The position numbers and the translations under genes were made by a program. Positions 36,321-45,558 of a DNA stretch of 64,000 nucleotides are shown here, piece after piece. How positions within the stretch are numbered: the first letter of the stretch is position 1; every line of letters begins with the position of its first letter. This stretch comes from Methylomonas sp. UP202 (GTDB lineage: Bacteria; Pseudomonadota; Gammaproteobacteria; Methylococcales; Methylomonadaceae). The notes under the pieces were generated by a model, which was not told where the DNA came from, did no database searches, and saw only the letters and a list, made by a program, of their open reading frames with translations. The DNA is taken from positions 2,407,547 through 2,471,546 of the forward strand of contig NZ_CP123897.1 in NCBI RefSeq assembly GCF_029910655.1. Reading direction: 5' to 3'.

Positions 36321-37298
36321 ATGGCACATTGGTATCCCGACAACTCGCAGTCCATCGGCAACACGCCCCTGGTGCGTTTGAACCGCATCGCCGACGGCGC
36401 GCCGGTAACTTTGCTGGCTAAGGTGGAAGGGCGCAACCCGGCGTATTCGGTAAAATGCCGGATCGGTGCGGCGATGATTAACGACGCTCAGCGCCGCGGC
36501 GTTTTGGGACCCGGTAAGGAAATCATCGAACCGACCAGCGGTAATACCGGTATCGCGCTGGCCTTCGTCGCGGCGGCGCGCGGCATTCCGTTGACGTTGA
36601 CCATGCCGGAAACCATGAGTTTGGAACGCCGCAAATTGCTGGTGGCCTACGGCGCCAAACTGATTTTGACCGAAGGCGCCAAAGGCATGAAAGGCGCGAT
36701 CGCCAAGGCCGAGGAAATCGCCGCGTCCGAACCTGAGCGTTATGTGCTGTTGCAACAGTTTAAGAATCCCGCCAACCCGGAAATTCACGAACTGACCACC
36801 GGCCCGGAAATCTGGAACGACAGCGACGGCGCGATCGACATTTTCGTATCCGGGGTCGGCACCGGCGGCACGATTACCGGCGTGTCGCGCTACATCAAGT
36901 TAAAGCAAGGCAAGCCCATCCATACCGTGGCCGTCGAGCCGGAAGCCAGTCCCATTCTGACCCAATTCCGCGCCGGACAGGAATTGCAACCGGCACCGCA
37001 CAAAATCCAGGGCATAGGCGCCGGATTCGTGCCGGACGTTTTGGACTTATCGTTGGTGGATCAGATCGAACTAGTCAGCAACGACGACGCTATCGACTAT
37101 GCGCGCCGCTTGGCCAGGGAAGAGGGCATCCTGGCCGGTATTTCCTGCGGGGCGGCGGTGGCCGCGGCGGTCAGAGTCGCCAAACAGCCGGAAAACGTCG
37201 GCAAGACCATTGTGGTGGTATTGCCGGATTCCGGTGAACGCTACCTGAGTTCGGCACTGTTCGAAGGCTTGTTCGACGCCCAGGGCTCGGCGCTATGA
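36321..37298 (+). CDS. cysK: Cysteine synthase A (O-acetylserine sulfhydrylase)
   Basis: A 325-residue PLP enzyme that makes cysteine from O-acetylserine and sulfide. It has [13 protein letters not shown], the PLP-lysine motif [11 protein letters not shown] with Lys-45 (SVKCR is the CysK form), [35 protein letters not shown] and [11 protein letters not shown] at 36321 follows AAGGA; the longer frame from 36294 starts inside the terminator. It overlaps cysE by four bases (ATGA), so both enzymes of cysteine synthesis are co-translated. The leader upstream is shared with the encapsulin operon. Confidence 0.95.
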   Translation: MAHWYPDNSQSIGNTPLVRLNRIADGAPVTLLAKVEGRNPAYSVKCRIGAAMINDAQRRGVLGPGKEIIEPTSGNTGIALAFVAAARGIPLTLTMPETMSLERRKLLVAYGAKLILTEGAKGMKGAIAKAEEIAASEPERYVLLQQFKNPANPEIHELTTGPEIWNDSDGAIDIFVSGVGTGGTITGVSRYIKLKQGKPIHTVAVEPEASPILTQFRAGQELQPAPHKIQGIGAGFVPDVLDLSLVDQIELVSNDDAIDYARRLAREEGILAGISCGAAVAAAVRVAKQPENVGKTIVVVLPDSGERYLSSALFEGLFDAQGSAL

Positions 37299-38233
37299 AC
37301 GAAGCGGCGTTGGCGATTGCCTCTCCCTTTTGGGGAATAGATGATCTGGTCGCGGAACTGCGGGCGATACGCTTGCATTCGCTTGAGGAACGCCATCGCC
37401 GCGAACATCCGCCAAAATTGCCGGCCCGCAAGATGTTGGCGCAAATCGTCGAGCAATTGGGGGCGGTCTTGTTCCCCAACCGTCTCGGCCGCCCGGACCT
37501 GACCGACGAAGGTATCGATTATTTCGTCGGTCAGACCCTGGATAGCCTGCTAAGGGATTTAAGCCGGCAGATTGCGTTGGAACTGCAATTCGTCGCCGAG
37601 CAAAACGGCGAAACCATCGACGTTTGGCGGCGGGCAAGCGAACTGACCCGTGAGTTTGCGGCCAAACTGCCCGGCGTCCGACTGTTGATCGACAGCGACA
37701 TCCGGGCCGCCTACGAAGGCGATCCGGCGGCCCGTTGTCCCGACGAAGTGCTGGCCTGTTATCCCGGCATCACCGCCGTGATACACCATCGGGTGGCCCA
37801 CCTGTTATACGGCTTGGGCTTACCGCTGGTGGCGCGCATCGTCAGCGAAATCGCGCATTCCGCCACCGGCATCGATATTCATCCTGGCGCGCGAATCGCC
37901 GACAGTTTTTTTATCGATCACGGTACCGGCGTCGTAATTGGCGAAACCGCGATCATCGGTCGGCGCGTGCGCTTGTACCAGGCCGTCACGTTGGGCGCCA
38001 AGCGCTTTGCCAAGGATGAAAACGGCATGTTGGTCAAGGGTAACGCCCGCCATCCTATCGTCGAGGACGATGTGGTGATTTACGCCGGCGCGACCATTTT
38101 GGGGCGAATCACGATAGGCCAGGGTTCGACGATAGGCGGCAACGTCTGGCTAACGCACAGCGTTCCGCCCGGCAGTCAGGTCAGTCAGGCGCAAGTACGC
38201 AGCGAAATGTACGAGTCCGGCGCAGGGATTTGA
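37295..38233 (+). CDS. cysE: Serine O-acetyltransferase (EpsC/CysE type)
   Basis: A 312-residue serine acetyltransferase supplying O-acetylserine to CysK. The N-terminal helical domain (about 1-165) is long, as in the EpsC subgroup. The left-handed beta-helix follows with [59 protein letters not shown] and [12 protein letters not shown]. The catalytic His and Asp in FFIDHGTG are present. It overlaps cysK by four bases. Such a cysE often accompanies family 2A encapsulin loci, and the shell and desulfurase genes follow 460 bases downstream. Confidence 0.93.
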   Translation: MNEAALAIASPFWGIDDLVAELRAIRLHSLEERHRREHPPKLPARKMLAQIVEQLGAVLFPNRLGRPDLTDEGIDYFVGQTLDSLLRDLSRQIALELQFVAEQNGETIDVWRRASELTREFAAKLPGVRLLIDSDIRAAYEGDPAARCPDEVLACYPGITAVIHHRVAHLLYGLGLPLVARIVSEIAHSATGIDIHPGARIADSFFIDHGTGVVIGETAIIGRRVRLYQAVTLGAKRFAKDENGMLVKGNARHPIVEDDVVIYAGATILGRITIGQGSTIGGNVWLTHSVPPGSQVSQAQVRSEMYESGAGI

Positions 38234-38525
38234 GCGAATGCGTACAACATCTTGAAATTTCTGTGAAATATTTTGACCTTGTCCCGGTCTAGGTCGGGGA
38301 GTTGTCAGAACGGCCGATACGCCAACCAAACTTTCTTCGAAAAATATCATACAGCCCGATGTCGTAGAACGCGGAGTAGGCGCGGCTAAAAAATAAGTGA
38401 TTAGTAACAATGGCTTAGATGTGGTTTTTTGTTGCCGAGTTGCCGTTGGAATCGAGGTATGCGATATTTTTAGATATTCATATCGCGTATTGTCATAAGC
38501 GGCGTCGGCCGCCGACCTGCCACTA

Positions 38526-38555
38526 TTGACAGGTTTGGTCTGCTATCGGTATCTT
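38526..38555 (+). promoter_or_regulatory. Sigma-70 promoter of the encapsulin operon
   Basis: TTGACA (38526-38531), an 18-base spacer and TATCTT (38550-38555). The deduced start near 38562 again coincides with the first bases of the shared leader (AAGTCA), as for cysK. Confidence 0.6.
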
Positions 38556-38561
38556 GAATTC

Positions 38562-38623
38562 AAGTCAATCGCTGACCGGACCACCGGAAGCCAATGCGCT
38601 CGTCAGAGCCGTTGGCTTTTTTT
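38562..38623 (+). promoter_or_regulatory. Conserved 5' leader with attenuator hairpin, copy B
   Basis: AAGTCA, GCTGACCGGACCACCGG (38571-38587), then the stem AGCCAA / TTGGCT (38589-38594 and 38612-38617) followed by seven T. The motif, order and spacing equal copy A before cysK, while loop sequences differ. Stem changes are compensatory (AGCCAG/CTGGCT against AGCCAA/TTGGCT), which supports a selected RNA structure. The encapsulin start is 70 bases further on, with AAGGGA before it. Confidence 0.65.
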
Positions 38624-38694
38624 ATGCCGGACGGAAACCCGGCCCGAGCGATAGACGCACTCCAAGCCATCAACCAGAACTGCAAGGGAAACTT

Positions 38695-39612
38695 ATGTCG
38701 GACATTCATCAAGCCCATACCGCGTTAGGCGACGTCGCCGCGCGCACTTTATCCAACGCGACCAAAACCGTGCCGATGATGGGCACGATCACGCCGCGTT
38801 GGCTGGTTCATCTGCTGCCTTGGATCCCGGTCGAAGCGGGTATTTACCGGGTCAACAAAGTTAAAAGCGAGACCAGCATCGCCGTCGATTGCTCGAGTCT
38901 GGACGAGAAGGTGCTGCCGCAAACCTTCGTCGATTACGAAGAATGGGGCCGCGAATACCGTCTGAATGCGGTGAACACCGTCTTGGACGTACATACCCGC
39001 GTCGCCGATTTATACAGCAGCCCGCATAACCAAATTCACGAGCAATTGCGCCTGACTATCGAAACCGTCAAGGAGCGTCAGGAAAGCGAGTTAATCAACA
39101 ATACCGAATACGGTTTGCTGAATAACGTCATCGAGTCGCAAAAAGTCAAGACCCGCAAAGGTTCGCCGACGCCGGACGACTTGGACGAACTGATCGCCAG
39201 GGTCTGGAAGGAGCCGGCATTTTTTCTGGCCCACCCGCGCGCGATTGCCGCCTTCGGCCGCGAAGCCACCCGCCGCGGCACGCCGCCGCCGACCTTGTCC
39301 TTGTTCGGTTCGCAATTCATCACTTGGCGCGGATTGCCTTTGATCCCGACCGACAAGCTGAAAATCGTCAACGGCAAAACCAACATACTACTGCTGCGCA
39401 CCGGTGAAAGCCGGCAAGGCGTGGTCGGTTTGTATCAACCGAACCTGACCGACGAACTTAGCATGGGACTGTCGGTGCGTTTCATGGGCATCAACCACAA
39501 GGCGATCGCTTCCTATTTGGTCTCGTTGTATTGCTCGCTGGCGATACTGACCGACGACGCGATCGGCGTACTCGAAAACGTCGAAGTGGACAATTACTAT
39601 GACTACGCCTAA
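38695..39612 (+). CDS. Family 2A encapsulin nanocompartment shell protein (SrpI-like)
   Basis: A 305-residue HK97-fold shell protein of encapsulin family 2A. It lacks the cyclic-nucleotide domain of family 2B. Recognisable stretches are MGTITPRWLVHLLPWIPVEA, DYEEWGREYRLNAVNTVLD, HNQIHEQLRLTIETVKERQE, EPAFFLAHPRAIAAFGREA and FGSQFITWRGLPLIPTDKL. Family 2A shells package cysteine desulfurase, and the cargo gene overlaps this one by 14 bases. In characterised systems they are tied to sulfur starvation or elemental sulfur storage. The start at 38695 follows AAGGGA; the longer frame begins inside the leader. The upstream partners are cysK and cysE. Confidence 0.9.
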   Translation: MSDIHQAHTALGDVAARTLSNATKTVPMMGTITPRWLVHLLPWIPVEAGIYRVNKVKSETSIAVDCSSLDEKVLPQTFVDYEEWGREYRLNAVNTVLDVHTRVADLYSSPHNQIHEQLRLTIETVKERQESELINNTEYGLLNNVIESQKVKTRKGSPTPDDLDELIARVWKEPAFFLAHPRAIAAFGREATRRGTPPPTLSLFGSQFITWRGLPLIPTDKLKIVNGKTNILLLRTGESRQGVVGLYQPNLTDELSMGLSVRFMGINHKAIASYLVSLYCSLAILTDDAIGVLENVEVDNYYDYA

Positions 39613-41251
39613 TCCGGATCTGGCCGGGCTCGCGCGACAAGCGTTGAACGGCGGTCCGGTGCCGGCCGGCTTACCCGATACCGCCGAATTGAGCCGCTTG
39701 GCCAACCTGTACTACAGCGATACGCCGACCAGCGATGGTCAAGCCATCGACAACGTACCGGCCTCGGCGGCGAGCTCGGTGCCGTATCACGCGGTGCCTA
39801 ACGGTTTCGCGAATCGGCCGGGTATCGACGACAGCGCCATCGCGGGTCTGACCGGACCCGGCGCCGGCTTGCCGGGCTTGTCGGGGTTGCAACGCTTGGT
39901 GGACACCGCCGGCCGGCCGGCATCCGGGCCAGGTGTCGGCTCCAGCGGCGCGGCGTTTTATTTCCTCAATGAACTGTCCAGTCTAGCCCGCGCCGCGCAA
40001 ATTCCCGGCCTGGGTACGGCTCATCCGCCGTTCGACGTGAACGCGGTACGTCGCGACTTTCCGATTCTGGAGGAGCGGGTCAACGGCTATCCGTTGGCCT
40101 GGTTGGACAACGCCGCGACCACCCAAAAACCGCAGTGCGTCATCGATCGGATATCCGAGTTTTATCGCCATGAAAACTCCAATATTCACCGGGCCGCCCA
40201 CGAACTGGCGGCGCGCGCCACCGACGCCTACGAAGGCGCGCGCGCTACCGTGGCGGGGTTCATTAACGCGTCGTCGGCTGACGATATCGTGTTCGTGCGC
40301 GGTGCTACCGAGGCGATCAATTTGGTCGCGCAAAGTTGGGGTCGGCAATTTATCGGCGAAGGCGATGAGATTGTCATCAGTTGGCTGGAACACCACGCCA
40401 ACATCGTGCCTTGGCAGCAGTTGTGCCGGGAAACCGGGGCGCTCTTGCGGGTGATTCCGGTCGACGACGACGGTCAGGTGATTCTGGCCGAGTACCAAAA
40501 ACTGCTGAATGCCAAAACCAAGCTGGTATCGTTCACCCAGGTTTCCAATGCCTTGGGCACCGTGACGCCGGCGGCGGAGATGATAGCGCTGGCTCACCAG
40601 GCCGGCGCCAAGGTGTTGTTGGACGGCGCCCAATCGGTCTCGCATCTGCGGGTGGATGTGCAAAGCCTGGATTGCGATTGGTTGGTGTTTTCCGGGCACA
40701 AGATTTTCGGCCCGACCGGGATCGGCGTGTTGTACGGCAAGCCGGAGCTGCTGGCGGTCACCCAGCCCTGGCAAGGCGGCGGTAACATGATCGAAGACGT
40801 TACGTTCGAGAAAACCGTGTATCAACCGGCGCCTGCCAAATTCGAAGCCGGCACCGGCAATATCGCCGATGCGGTGGGCTTGGGGGCGGCGTTGGAGTAT
40901 CTGAGTCGGATCGGCATCGAAAACGTCGCCCGCTACGAGCACGAGTTATTGGAATACGGCATGCACATTTTGCGCGGGATTCCCGGTGTGCGATTGATCG
41001 GCACCGCGCCCGACAAAACCAGTGTGCTGTCCTTCGTGATGGCCGGGCATTCGACCCAAGATGTCGGTAAGGCACTGAACGACGCCGGCATCGCGGTCCG
41101 CTCCGGCCATCATTGCGCGCAGCCCATCCTGCGTCGCTTTGGCTTGGAAGCCACGGTACGGCCGTCGCTGGCGTTTTACAACACCTACGATGAAATCGAC
41201 CGCTTGGCGGCCGTCCTGAAGAAGCTGCAATGCGCCAAACGTAGTTTTTAG
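39599..41251 (+). CDS. Encapsulated SufS-like cysteine desulfurase with cargo-loading domain
   Basis: A 550-residue protein. Residues 1-140 are a Pro/Gly/Ala-rich disordered extension carrying conserved islands (ELSRLANLYYSDTP and FYFLNELSSLARAAQIPG). This is the cargo-loading domain expected in family 2A systems. Residues about 144-545 are a SufS-type PLP cysteine desulfurase with YPLAWLDNAATTQKP, HHANIVPWQQL, DGAQSVSH, PLP Lys-368 in FSGHKIFGPTG, and active Cys-506 in RSGHHCAQPI. It releases sulfur from cysteine inside the shell. It overlaps the shell gene by 14 bases and is followed by a hairpin terminator. Confidence 0.93.
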   Translation: MTTPNPDLAGLARQALNGGPVPAGLPDTAELSRLANLYYSDTPTSDGQAIDNVPASAASSVPYHAVPNGFANRPGIDDSAIAGLTGPGAGLPGLSGLQRLVDTAGRPASGPGVGSSGAAFYFLNELSSLARAAQIPGLGTAHPPFDVNAVRRDFPILEERVNGYPLAWLDNAATTQKPQCVIDRISEFYRHENSNIHRAAHELAARATDAYEGARATVAGFINASSADDIVFVRGATEAINLVAQSWGRQFIGEGDEIVISWLEHHANIVPWQQLCRETGALLRVIPVDDDGQVILAEYQKLLNAKTKLVSFTQVSNALGTVTPAAEMIALAHQAGAKVLLDGAQSVSHLRVDVQSLDCDWLVFSGHKIFGPTGIGVLYGKPELLAVTQPWQGGGNMIEDVTFEKTVYQPAPAKFEAGTGNIADAVGLGAALEYLSRIGIENVARYEHELLEYGMHILRGIPGVRLIGTAPDKTSVLSFVMAGHSTQDVGKALNDAGIAVRSGHHCAQPILRRFGLEATVRPSLAFYNTYDEIDRLAAVLKKLQCAKRSF

Positions 41252-41261
41252 GGTTCGAACC

Positions 41262-41302
41262 CGCAAACCCGGCCGCTCCGGCCGGCGTTTGCGTTGTTTG
41301 GT
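41262..41302 (+). terminator. Terminator of the encapsulin operon
   Basis: The stem CGCAAAC and CGGCCG pairs with CGGCCG and GTTTGCG (41262-41293) around a CTC loop. It is followed by the T-rich tract TTGTTTGGTTTT. Confidence 0.6.
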
Positions 41303-41683
41303 TTTCTCTCCGGGCTTGGGGCGTTGGAATGGTCATTTCGGCGTTCCCAAGCACCGCCTGTGTGTGATTCCGACCGATTTCAAACTGGCCGGGGCGGTCG
41401 AATCCGTTCCGATTTCGCCTTTCCAAGCTCGCCAGGATTCGGCGTTCACCGGGGTGTTTCCCGTTAAGCCAGTCCGGTCTTCGCCAGGCCATGCGCTGGT
41501 GAAACTAGCGTTGTTTAGCCTCTATGTTCGTCAACGAACAGACCTCGCCCTCTTGCCTGCCTAGAATCCGAAGCTGTTTCCATCCCTCGATGTGTCGACC
41601 GGATGCGAAGTGTCCATCACGCGCCCAAGAGCTCAATAGGCTTTCCAGGTCGCCCGTCACTCGGCTTCTTTTCAGGAACCCAT
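41303..41683. other. Gene-free stretch before the BON lipoprotein
   Basis: I see no supported gene. The open frame at 41289-41564 (+) starts in the terminator and lacks a ribosome site and any recognisable pattern. The right end holds AGGAA, the ribosome site of the next gene. Confidence 0.45.
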
Positions 41684-42250
41684 ATGAACATTCTATTCAA
41701 ATACTCCAATCGGCCCTGGTTCAATCGTTTGTTGACCACGGTTTGTTTATCCGCCGTTGCCGGACTCAGCGCATGCCAGCCGGAAGGGCAGGCGGAAAAG
41801 ACTGGGCAAAAAATCGATAAGGCGGTGGAAAACGTTGGTCAAAAGATGGAACAAGGCGCGGACAAAGCCGGCGCCTACATCGAGAAATCCGCGCAATCGT
41901 CCGAGGATGCGCTGGAGAAAGCCAGCAAGCAAATCGATCAAGCCATCAGCAATTCGGAAAAACGCATCGACTCCGCCAAGGAGGCGGTAGTGGACAGCGC
42001 TAAAGCCGGCGGCGTCTATCTGGACGACTCGGCCATCACCGCGAAGATCAAGGCCGCGCTGATGAGCGACGAATTACTGAAAGACGCGCGCATCGAAGTG
42101 ACGACCGTCAACGGCGGCGTGACCTTGAGCGGCGTTTTGGATAACGAGAAGATGGTCGGTAGAGCGATCGGCTTGGCCAATAGCCAGGAACACGTCAAAT
42201 CGGTGCAAAGCCAACTGGCGGTGACTGCCGGCGAACTCGGTAAGCCATGA
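41684..42250 (+). CDS. BON-domain lipoprotein
   Basis: A 188-residue lipoprotein. The signal has lipobox LSAC (about residues 28-31), a long amphipathic Lys/Glu/Ala helical stretch (35-115) follows, and a C-terminal BON domain (about 118-183: DSAITAKIKAALMSDELLKD, VTTVNGGVTLSGVLDN). BON domains attach to phospholipid or envelope surfaces, as in OsmY. It lies in the periplasm or on the outer membrane. ATG at 41684 follows AGGAA. It overlaps the next gene by four bases, so the two outer-envelope proteins are co-translated. Confidence 0.88.
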   Translation: MNILFKYSNRPWFNRLLTTVCLSAVAGLSACQPEGQAEKTGQKIDKAVENVGQKMEQGADKAGAYIEKSAQSSEDALEKASKQIDQAISNSEKRIDSAKEAVVDSAKAGGVYLDDSAITAKIKAALMSDELLKDARIEVTTVNGGVTLSGVLDNEKMVGRAIGLANSQEHVKSVQSQLAVTAGELGKP

Positions 42251-43374
42251 TGTTGACGCGTAGATTGGTTACATTCACGGGCTGTTGGCTGCTGACCGCG
42301 CCATTCGCCAACGCCACGAACGCCGACGACGCTTATATCGCCGGATATGCCGCCGCTGAGTTGAAGTACAAACTACAGCTCGAACCGCCGGCCCTGCCGG
42401 TAAAAGACGGGGTTATCACCTTGCCGGCCGCCGGAATGTCGGGCGCGGATCGCGCCCGGGCCGCAAAGGCACTCGCGGAGATTCCGGGCGTCAGCGCCGT
42501 CAAAATCGCCGAAACCAGCGAAGTAGATTCCAAAGAGGCAGCCGCGCTGGCCGCAGGTTCAACGACGTCGACGACAGCCGAGAGCTTGGTGTTGCCGACA
42601 GGACTGCTACCGACCGGACATTTATTTAAAGGCTTATTAGCCGACCCGCGCTGGGCGCATTTCTCCGCGGCGTACCGTAATTACCAAACCAATAATTTCG
42701 ACGGCCGGGATATCGCCTCGGTCAGTTTCGGCGAAACCATTCCGTTTTATCGCGCCAACATCGGTAATTCCACGGCGCAATGGGAAGCCGGCTTGCAGGC
42801 CGGCGTGTTCAGTGACTTCAATCTGGATGCCTCGTCGTCCGATTTGGTGAATACCGATTTTATCGCCTCGATTTACTCCAGCGCGCGCGCCGGGCAGTTT
42901 TCCGCGTTCGGCCGGTTGTACCACCAGAGTTCGCATCTGGGTGATGAATTTTTGCTGCGCAAGGTCAACACTACCTTCGAACGGGTTAACCTGAGTTACG
43001 AAGGCGTGGACTTAAAACTGTCCTATGAGCTGCCCTACGGCGTGCGGATCTACGGCGGCGGCGGCGGCTTGTTCCATAGAGAGCCTTCTGAACTGAAAAA
43101 ATGGTCCGCGCAATACGGTATCGAGTTTAGAAGTCCGTGGCGACTGGATTTTGCGTCGATGCGCCCGATCATCGCCGCCGACATCAAGAACTACGATCAA
43201 AACAACTGGAGTGCCGATATTTCCGCCAGAGCCGGTGTTGAATTCGATAATTCCAAGGTCTTGGGGCGGAAGCTGCAAATATTGGTCGAATATTTCAACG
43301 GCTATTCGCCCAGCGGCCAGTTTTATAAAGACAAGGTGGAGTATTTCGGCCTGGGCGCGCATTATCATTTCTAA
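42247..43374 (+). CDS. DUF1207 outer-membrane protein with BON-like N-terminus
   Basis: A 375-residue exported protein. After the signal (MMLTRRLVTFTGCWLLTAPF) there is a short BON-like segment (about 30-90). The rest is a beta-rich DUF1207 domain with LFKGLLADPRWAHFSAAYRN, VSFGETIPFY and QFSAFGRLYHQSSHLGDE, ending in the aromatic barrel signature YFGLGAHYHF. DUF1207 proteins are predicted outer-membrane barrels of unknown substrate. It is co-translated with the BON lipoprotein upstream. Confidence 0.85.
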   Translation: MMLTRRLVTFTGCWLLTAPFANATNADDAYIAGYAAAELKYKLQLEPPALPVKDGVITLPAAGMSGADRARAAKALAEIPGVSAVKIAETSEVDSKEAAALAAGSTTSTTAESLVLPTGLLPTGHLFKGLLADPRWAHFSAAYRNYQTNNFDGRDIASVSFGETIPFYRANIGNSTAQWEAGLQAGVFSDFNLDASSSDLVNTDFIASIYSSARAGQFSAFGRLYHQSSHLGDEFLLRKVNTTFERVNLSYEGVDLKLSYELPYGVRIYGGGGGLFHREPSELKKWSAQYGIEFRSPWRLDFASMRPIIAADIKNYDQNNWSADISARAGVEFDNSKVLGRKLQILVEYFNGYSPSGQFYKDKVEYFGLGAHYHF

Positions 43375-43572
43375 TGCGCTCGGCCAAGACGTTTCGGCTT
43401 GGAGGCGGGCGGAAGAAACTATCGCGAGGGCCGGGGCACGCCGCCTTGGGACATTAAGGGCGGATACTCGTGCCGGTTGCGGACGAATAAACACTCGATA
43501 CTGACCTAGTGACCCCGTAAGAGCATGATGACCGAATCCAGGCCAGGCATTCATGCTCTTGTAACGTTAGAA

Positions 43573-44016
43573 TTAAGCCATCGCCGCTTCCAATAGACTG
43601 TCCAAGGCGCGCATATGCCGTTGTTGAGCGGGCAATAGACTGTTTGCTATCAGGACGCGAATATCGGGGTGTAGACCATGATCCTGCAAGGCTTTTTCGT
43701 AGTCTTCCGTGCCGGTTAATTCGCCTTCGCGCAAAACCTTTAGCGAGGCTTGCTTGCCCAACAAAGTAGCGCAAGCCATGATTATTTTCGCCCAAGCTCC
43801 CCACGGCCCCGAGTCTTGGGTTGGCGTGCCGCCGAGTTGTTTGATTTTCCCCCGCAGACTGCAAACCGCGGCTTTATGTTCCTGAAAAGTAGACATTAAA
43901 AAATCGCATTCCCCCAGCGCGGTGTCCTTGCGAAATCTATCCAGGGCTTGTTGATAGGTTTCCAGCGCGGACAATTCATTCTGTAACAAACGATTGATGG
44001 ATTGAATATCAGACAT
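43573..44016 (-). CDS. DUF2383 ferritin-like stress protein, paralogue 1
   Basis: A 147-residue four-helix protein of the DUF2383 (PA2169) ferritin-like group. It has LLQNELSALETYQQALDRF, FLMSTFQEHKAAVCSLRGKI, the signature GGTPTQDSGPWGAWAK, EGELTGTEDYEKAL and LLPAQQRHMRALD. Metal-ligand Glu/His residues are in the usual helices. Function is unknown, but the family is stress-linked. A close paralogue is at 47581-48024, a duplication inside the island. Confidence 0.88.
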   Translation of the reverse strand: MSDIQSINRLLQNELSALETYQQALDRFRKDTALGECDFLMSTFQEHKAAVCSLRGKIKQLGGTPTQDSGPWGAWAKIIMACATLLGKQASLKVLREGELTGTEDYEKALQDHGLHPDIRVLIANSLLPAQQRHMRALDSLLEAAMA

Positions 44017-44157
44017 AACGAAACTCCCAGTCGATGGATGCCGGCGTGGCTAACGCCATTGCCGATCAGTTGATAGTGCCGCTAAATTTAATAACAAAGC
44101 GGTTTGGAAGTCGGTACGCTGCCGCACAGCCCTCGTCTGGTCGGCCGAAGTTCGAGC

Positions 44158-44970
44158 TTATTCAAAAACGAGGTCGTGCACCGGGCGTTTCGTCGCTTTG
44201 GCGGAAGCAATCGGCGGCAATCCGCGCGAAGCGGGTTTATTCACGAAAGCGGGTATTAACCTGGTGAATTCGGCGTTTATCACGTCGTAGCATTCGCAGA
44301 CTTGTTCCTCCAGGCCGGCTCGACTTAATACCACGAGACGGCCTCTACTGTAATTTATCAAGCCTTTTTGTTGTAATTTCCCGGCGGCATCGGTGATGCT
44401 TTCTCGACGAACACCGAGCATGTTGGCGATATGGTCGTGGGTCGCCAACATCTCGTTCGATGCCTGTCTATCAAGAGTCAGAAGCAGCCAACGGCAGAGT
44501 TGCTGGTGTATTGAATGATGCCGGTTACAGGCCGCCGCCTGGTTTATCTGGGTCATCAGCGCCTGCGTGTAACGCAGTAGCAAATGCAATAGCGAATTAT
44601 CGTTAAGCGTCCTACCCGCGGATGCTATTTCTTCGATAAATCGTTGGCGCCGCAGTCTATACCCATAACCGGCGGTGCTAACGACGGCTTGGTGAGGCAT
44701 GGTTCGACCGCCCATTAATAGGCTAAGGCCAACAAAGCCTTCGTTGCCAATGATGGCAAGCTCGCTGGACGCGCCGTCCGCAATCACGTAAATCTTTGAA
44801 ACGATACATGTCGTGGGAAAGTAGGCGTAACGCAACTCGCTGCCCGACTCGTAAATGACTTGACCGGCAGGCATTTGAATCGGCTCCAGATCGGTCGCCA
44901 ATCGTTGGTAAGTCTGTGCCGGAAGCGCCCCCAGCAAGAGATTGATTCGCTGCGAATTGAGTGTGGTCAC
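44158..44970 (-). CDS. Crp/Fnr-family transcriptional regulator 1
   Basis: A 270-residue regulator. The N-terminal cyclic-nucleotide-like beta-barrel (about 25-125) has QVIYESGSELRYAYFPTTCI. A dimer helix follows, then a winged HTH (HDHIANMLGVRRESITDAAG). It lacks the Cys quartet of Fnr. It has a conserved VCECYDVI near the end, plus an extra 30-residue basic tail absent from its paralogue at 57211-57948. The ligand is unknown. Three such regulators lie in this island. Confidence 0.88.
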   Translation of the reverse strand: MTTLNSQRINLLLGALPAQTYQRLATDLEPIQMPAGQVIYESGSELRYAYFPTTCIVSKIYVIADGASSELAIIGNEGFVGLSLLMGGRTMPHQAVVSTAGYGYRLRRQRFIEEIASAGRTLNDNSLLHLLLRYTQALMTQINQAAACNRHHSIHQQLCRWLLLTLDRQASNEMLATHDHIANMLGVRRESITDAAGKLQQKGLINYSRGRLVVLSRAGLEEQVCECYDVINAEFTRLIPAFVNKPASRGLPPIASAKATKRPVHDLVFE

Positions 44971-45136
44971 GCGGTGTCTCCATGGTTTCGAATAAGGTCC
45001 ACGGTCTGCAGAAACGCGGTTAGGCTATGCTTGAAGTCGCAAACAGCCCGTACGCCGATCACCAGTCCGGCTCAGCACGCGGTTTACCCCGGCGGAGTTA
45101 AATTCGCGATCAGCATGCCGGCTTGAAGAATGTTGC

Positions 45137-45325
45137 TTAGTAGCCGGGCTGCTTCGGACCTTTTCTAATTTTCTCCCTAAAATTACCTAGTCCGGCTTCC
45201 AGTTTGCCGGTTTTTCTATGTGGATTACGTTCAAGTTCTGTGTCGTCATCCGCTAAATAGTTGGCGGTATGTTCGAGTTCAACGTCCGTTTGACGGACGC
45301 GGGCGGGCAGTTTGTCTGTGTTCAT
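45137..45325 (-). CDS. Divergent CsbD-like small protein (62 aa)
   Basis: A 62-residue hydrophilic protein starting MNTDKLPARVRQTDVELEH after GGAG at 5 bases. Aligned by eye with the CsbD protein at 50996-51178 it shares the MNxDxxxxR opening, an LxDD turn, ExE, KxxGK and a closing lysine-rich helix, so it looks like a diverged CsbD paralogue. CsbD proteins are abundant general stress proteins of unknown action. There is a palindromic hairpin AGCGCCGGA/TCCGGCGCT at 45364-45382 just upstream. Confidence 0.65.
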   Translation of the reverse strand: MNTDKLPARVRQTDVELEHTANYLADDDTELERNPHRKTGKLEAGLGNFREKIRKGPKQPGY

Positions 45326-45558
45326 CTGGACTCCGATCAGTTGGAATTGGTATCAAAGCGCTTAGCGCCGGAATCCGGCGCTGAATCAAACCTTACAAAT
45401 AATCGGAATTTCTATCCGTTCGGTAGCGAACATAGCTTATTCGTTAGCCAGCGGGGCTGCGTGTCGTGATTATTTACCGGTCGTAGCGCTCGTCCAAATG
45501 GCGCGTTTCCACCGAAACGACCGGAACCACCGGTACATTGAAGCCGTAGTGTTCGGCG

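Noticed and set aside
38554..38694. 47-residue N-terminal extension of the encapsulin
   Set aside because: It would be translated from within the leader and terminator hairpin; the ATG at 38695 has AAGGGA and begins the conserved shell sequence.
41289..41564. Plus-strand 91-codon frame after the desulfurase gene
   Set aside because: It begins inside the terminator hairpin, has no ribosome site and no protein-like pattern.
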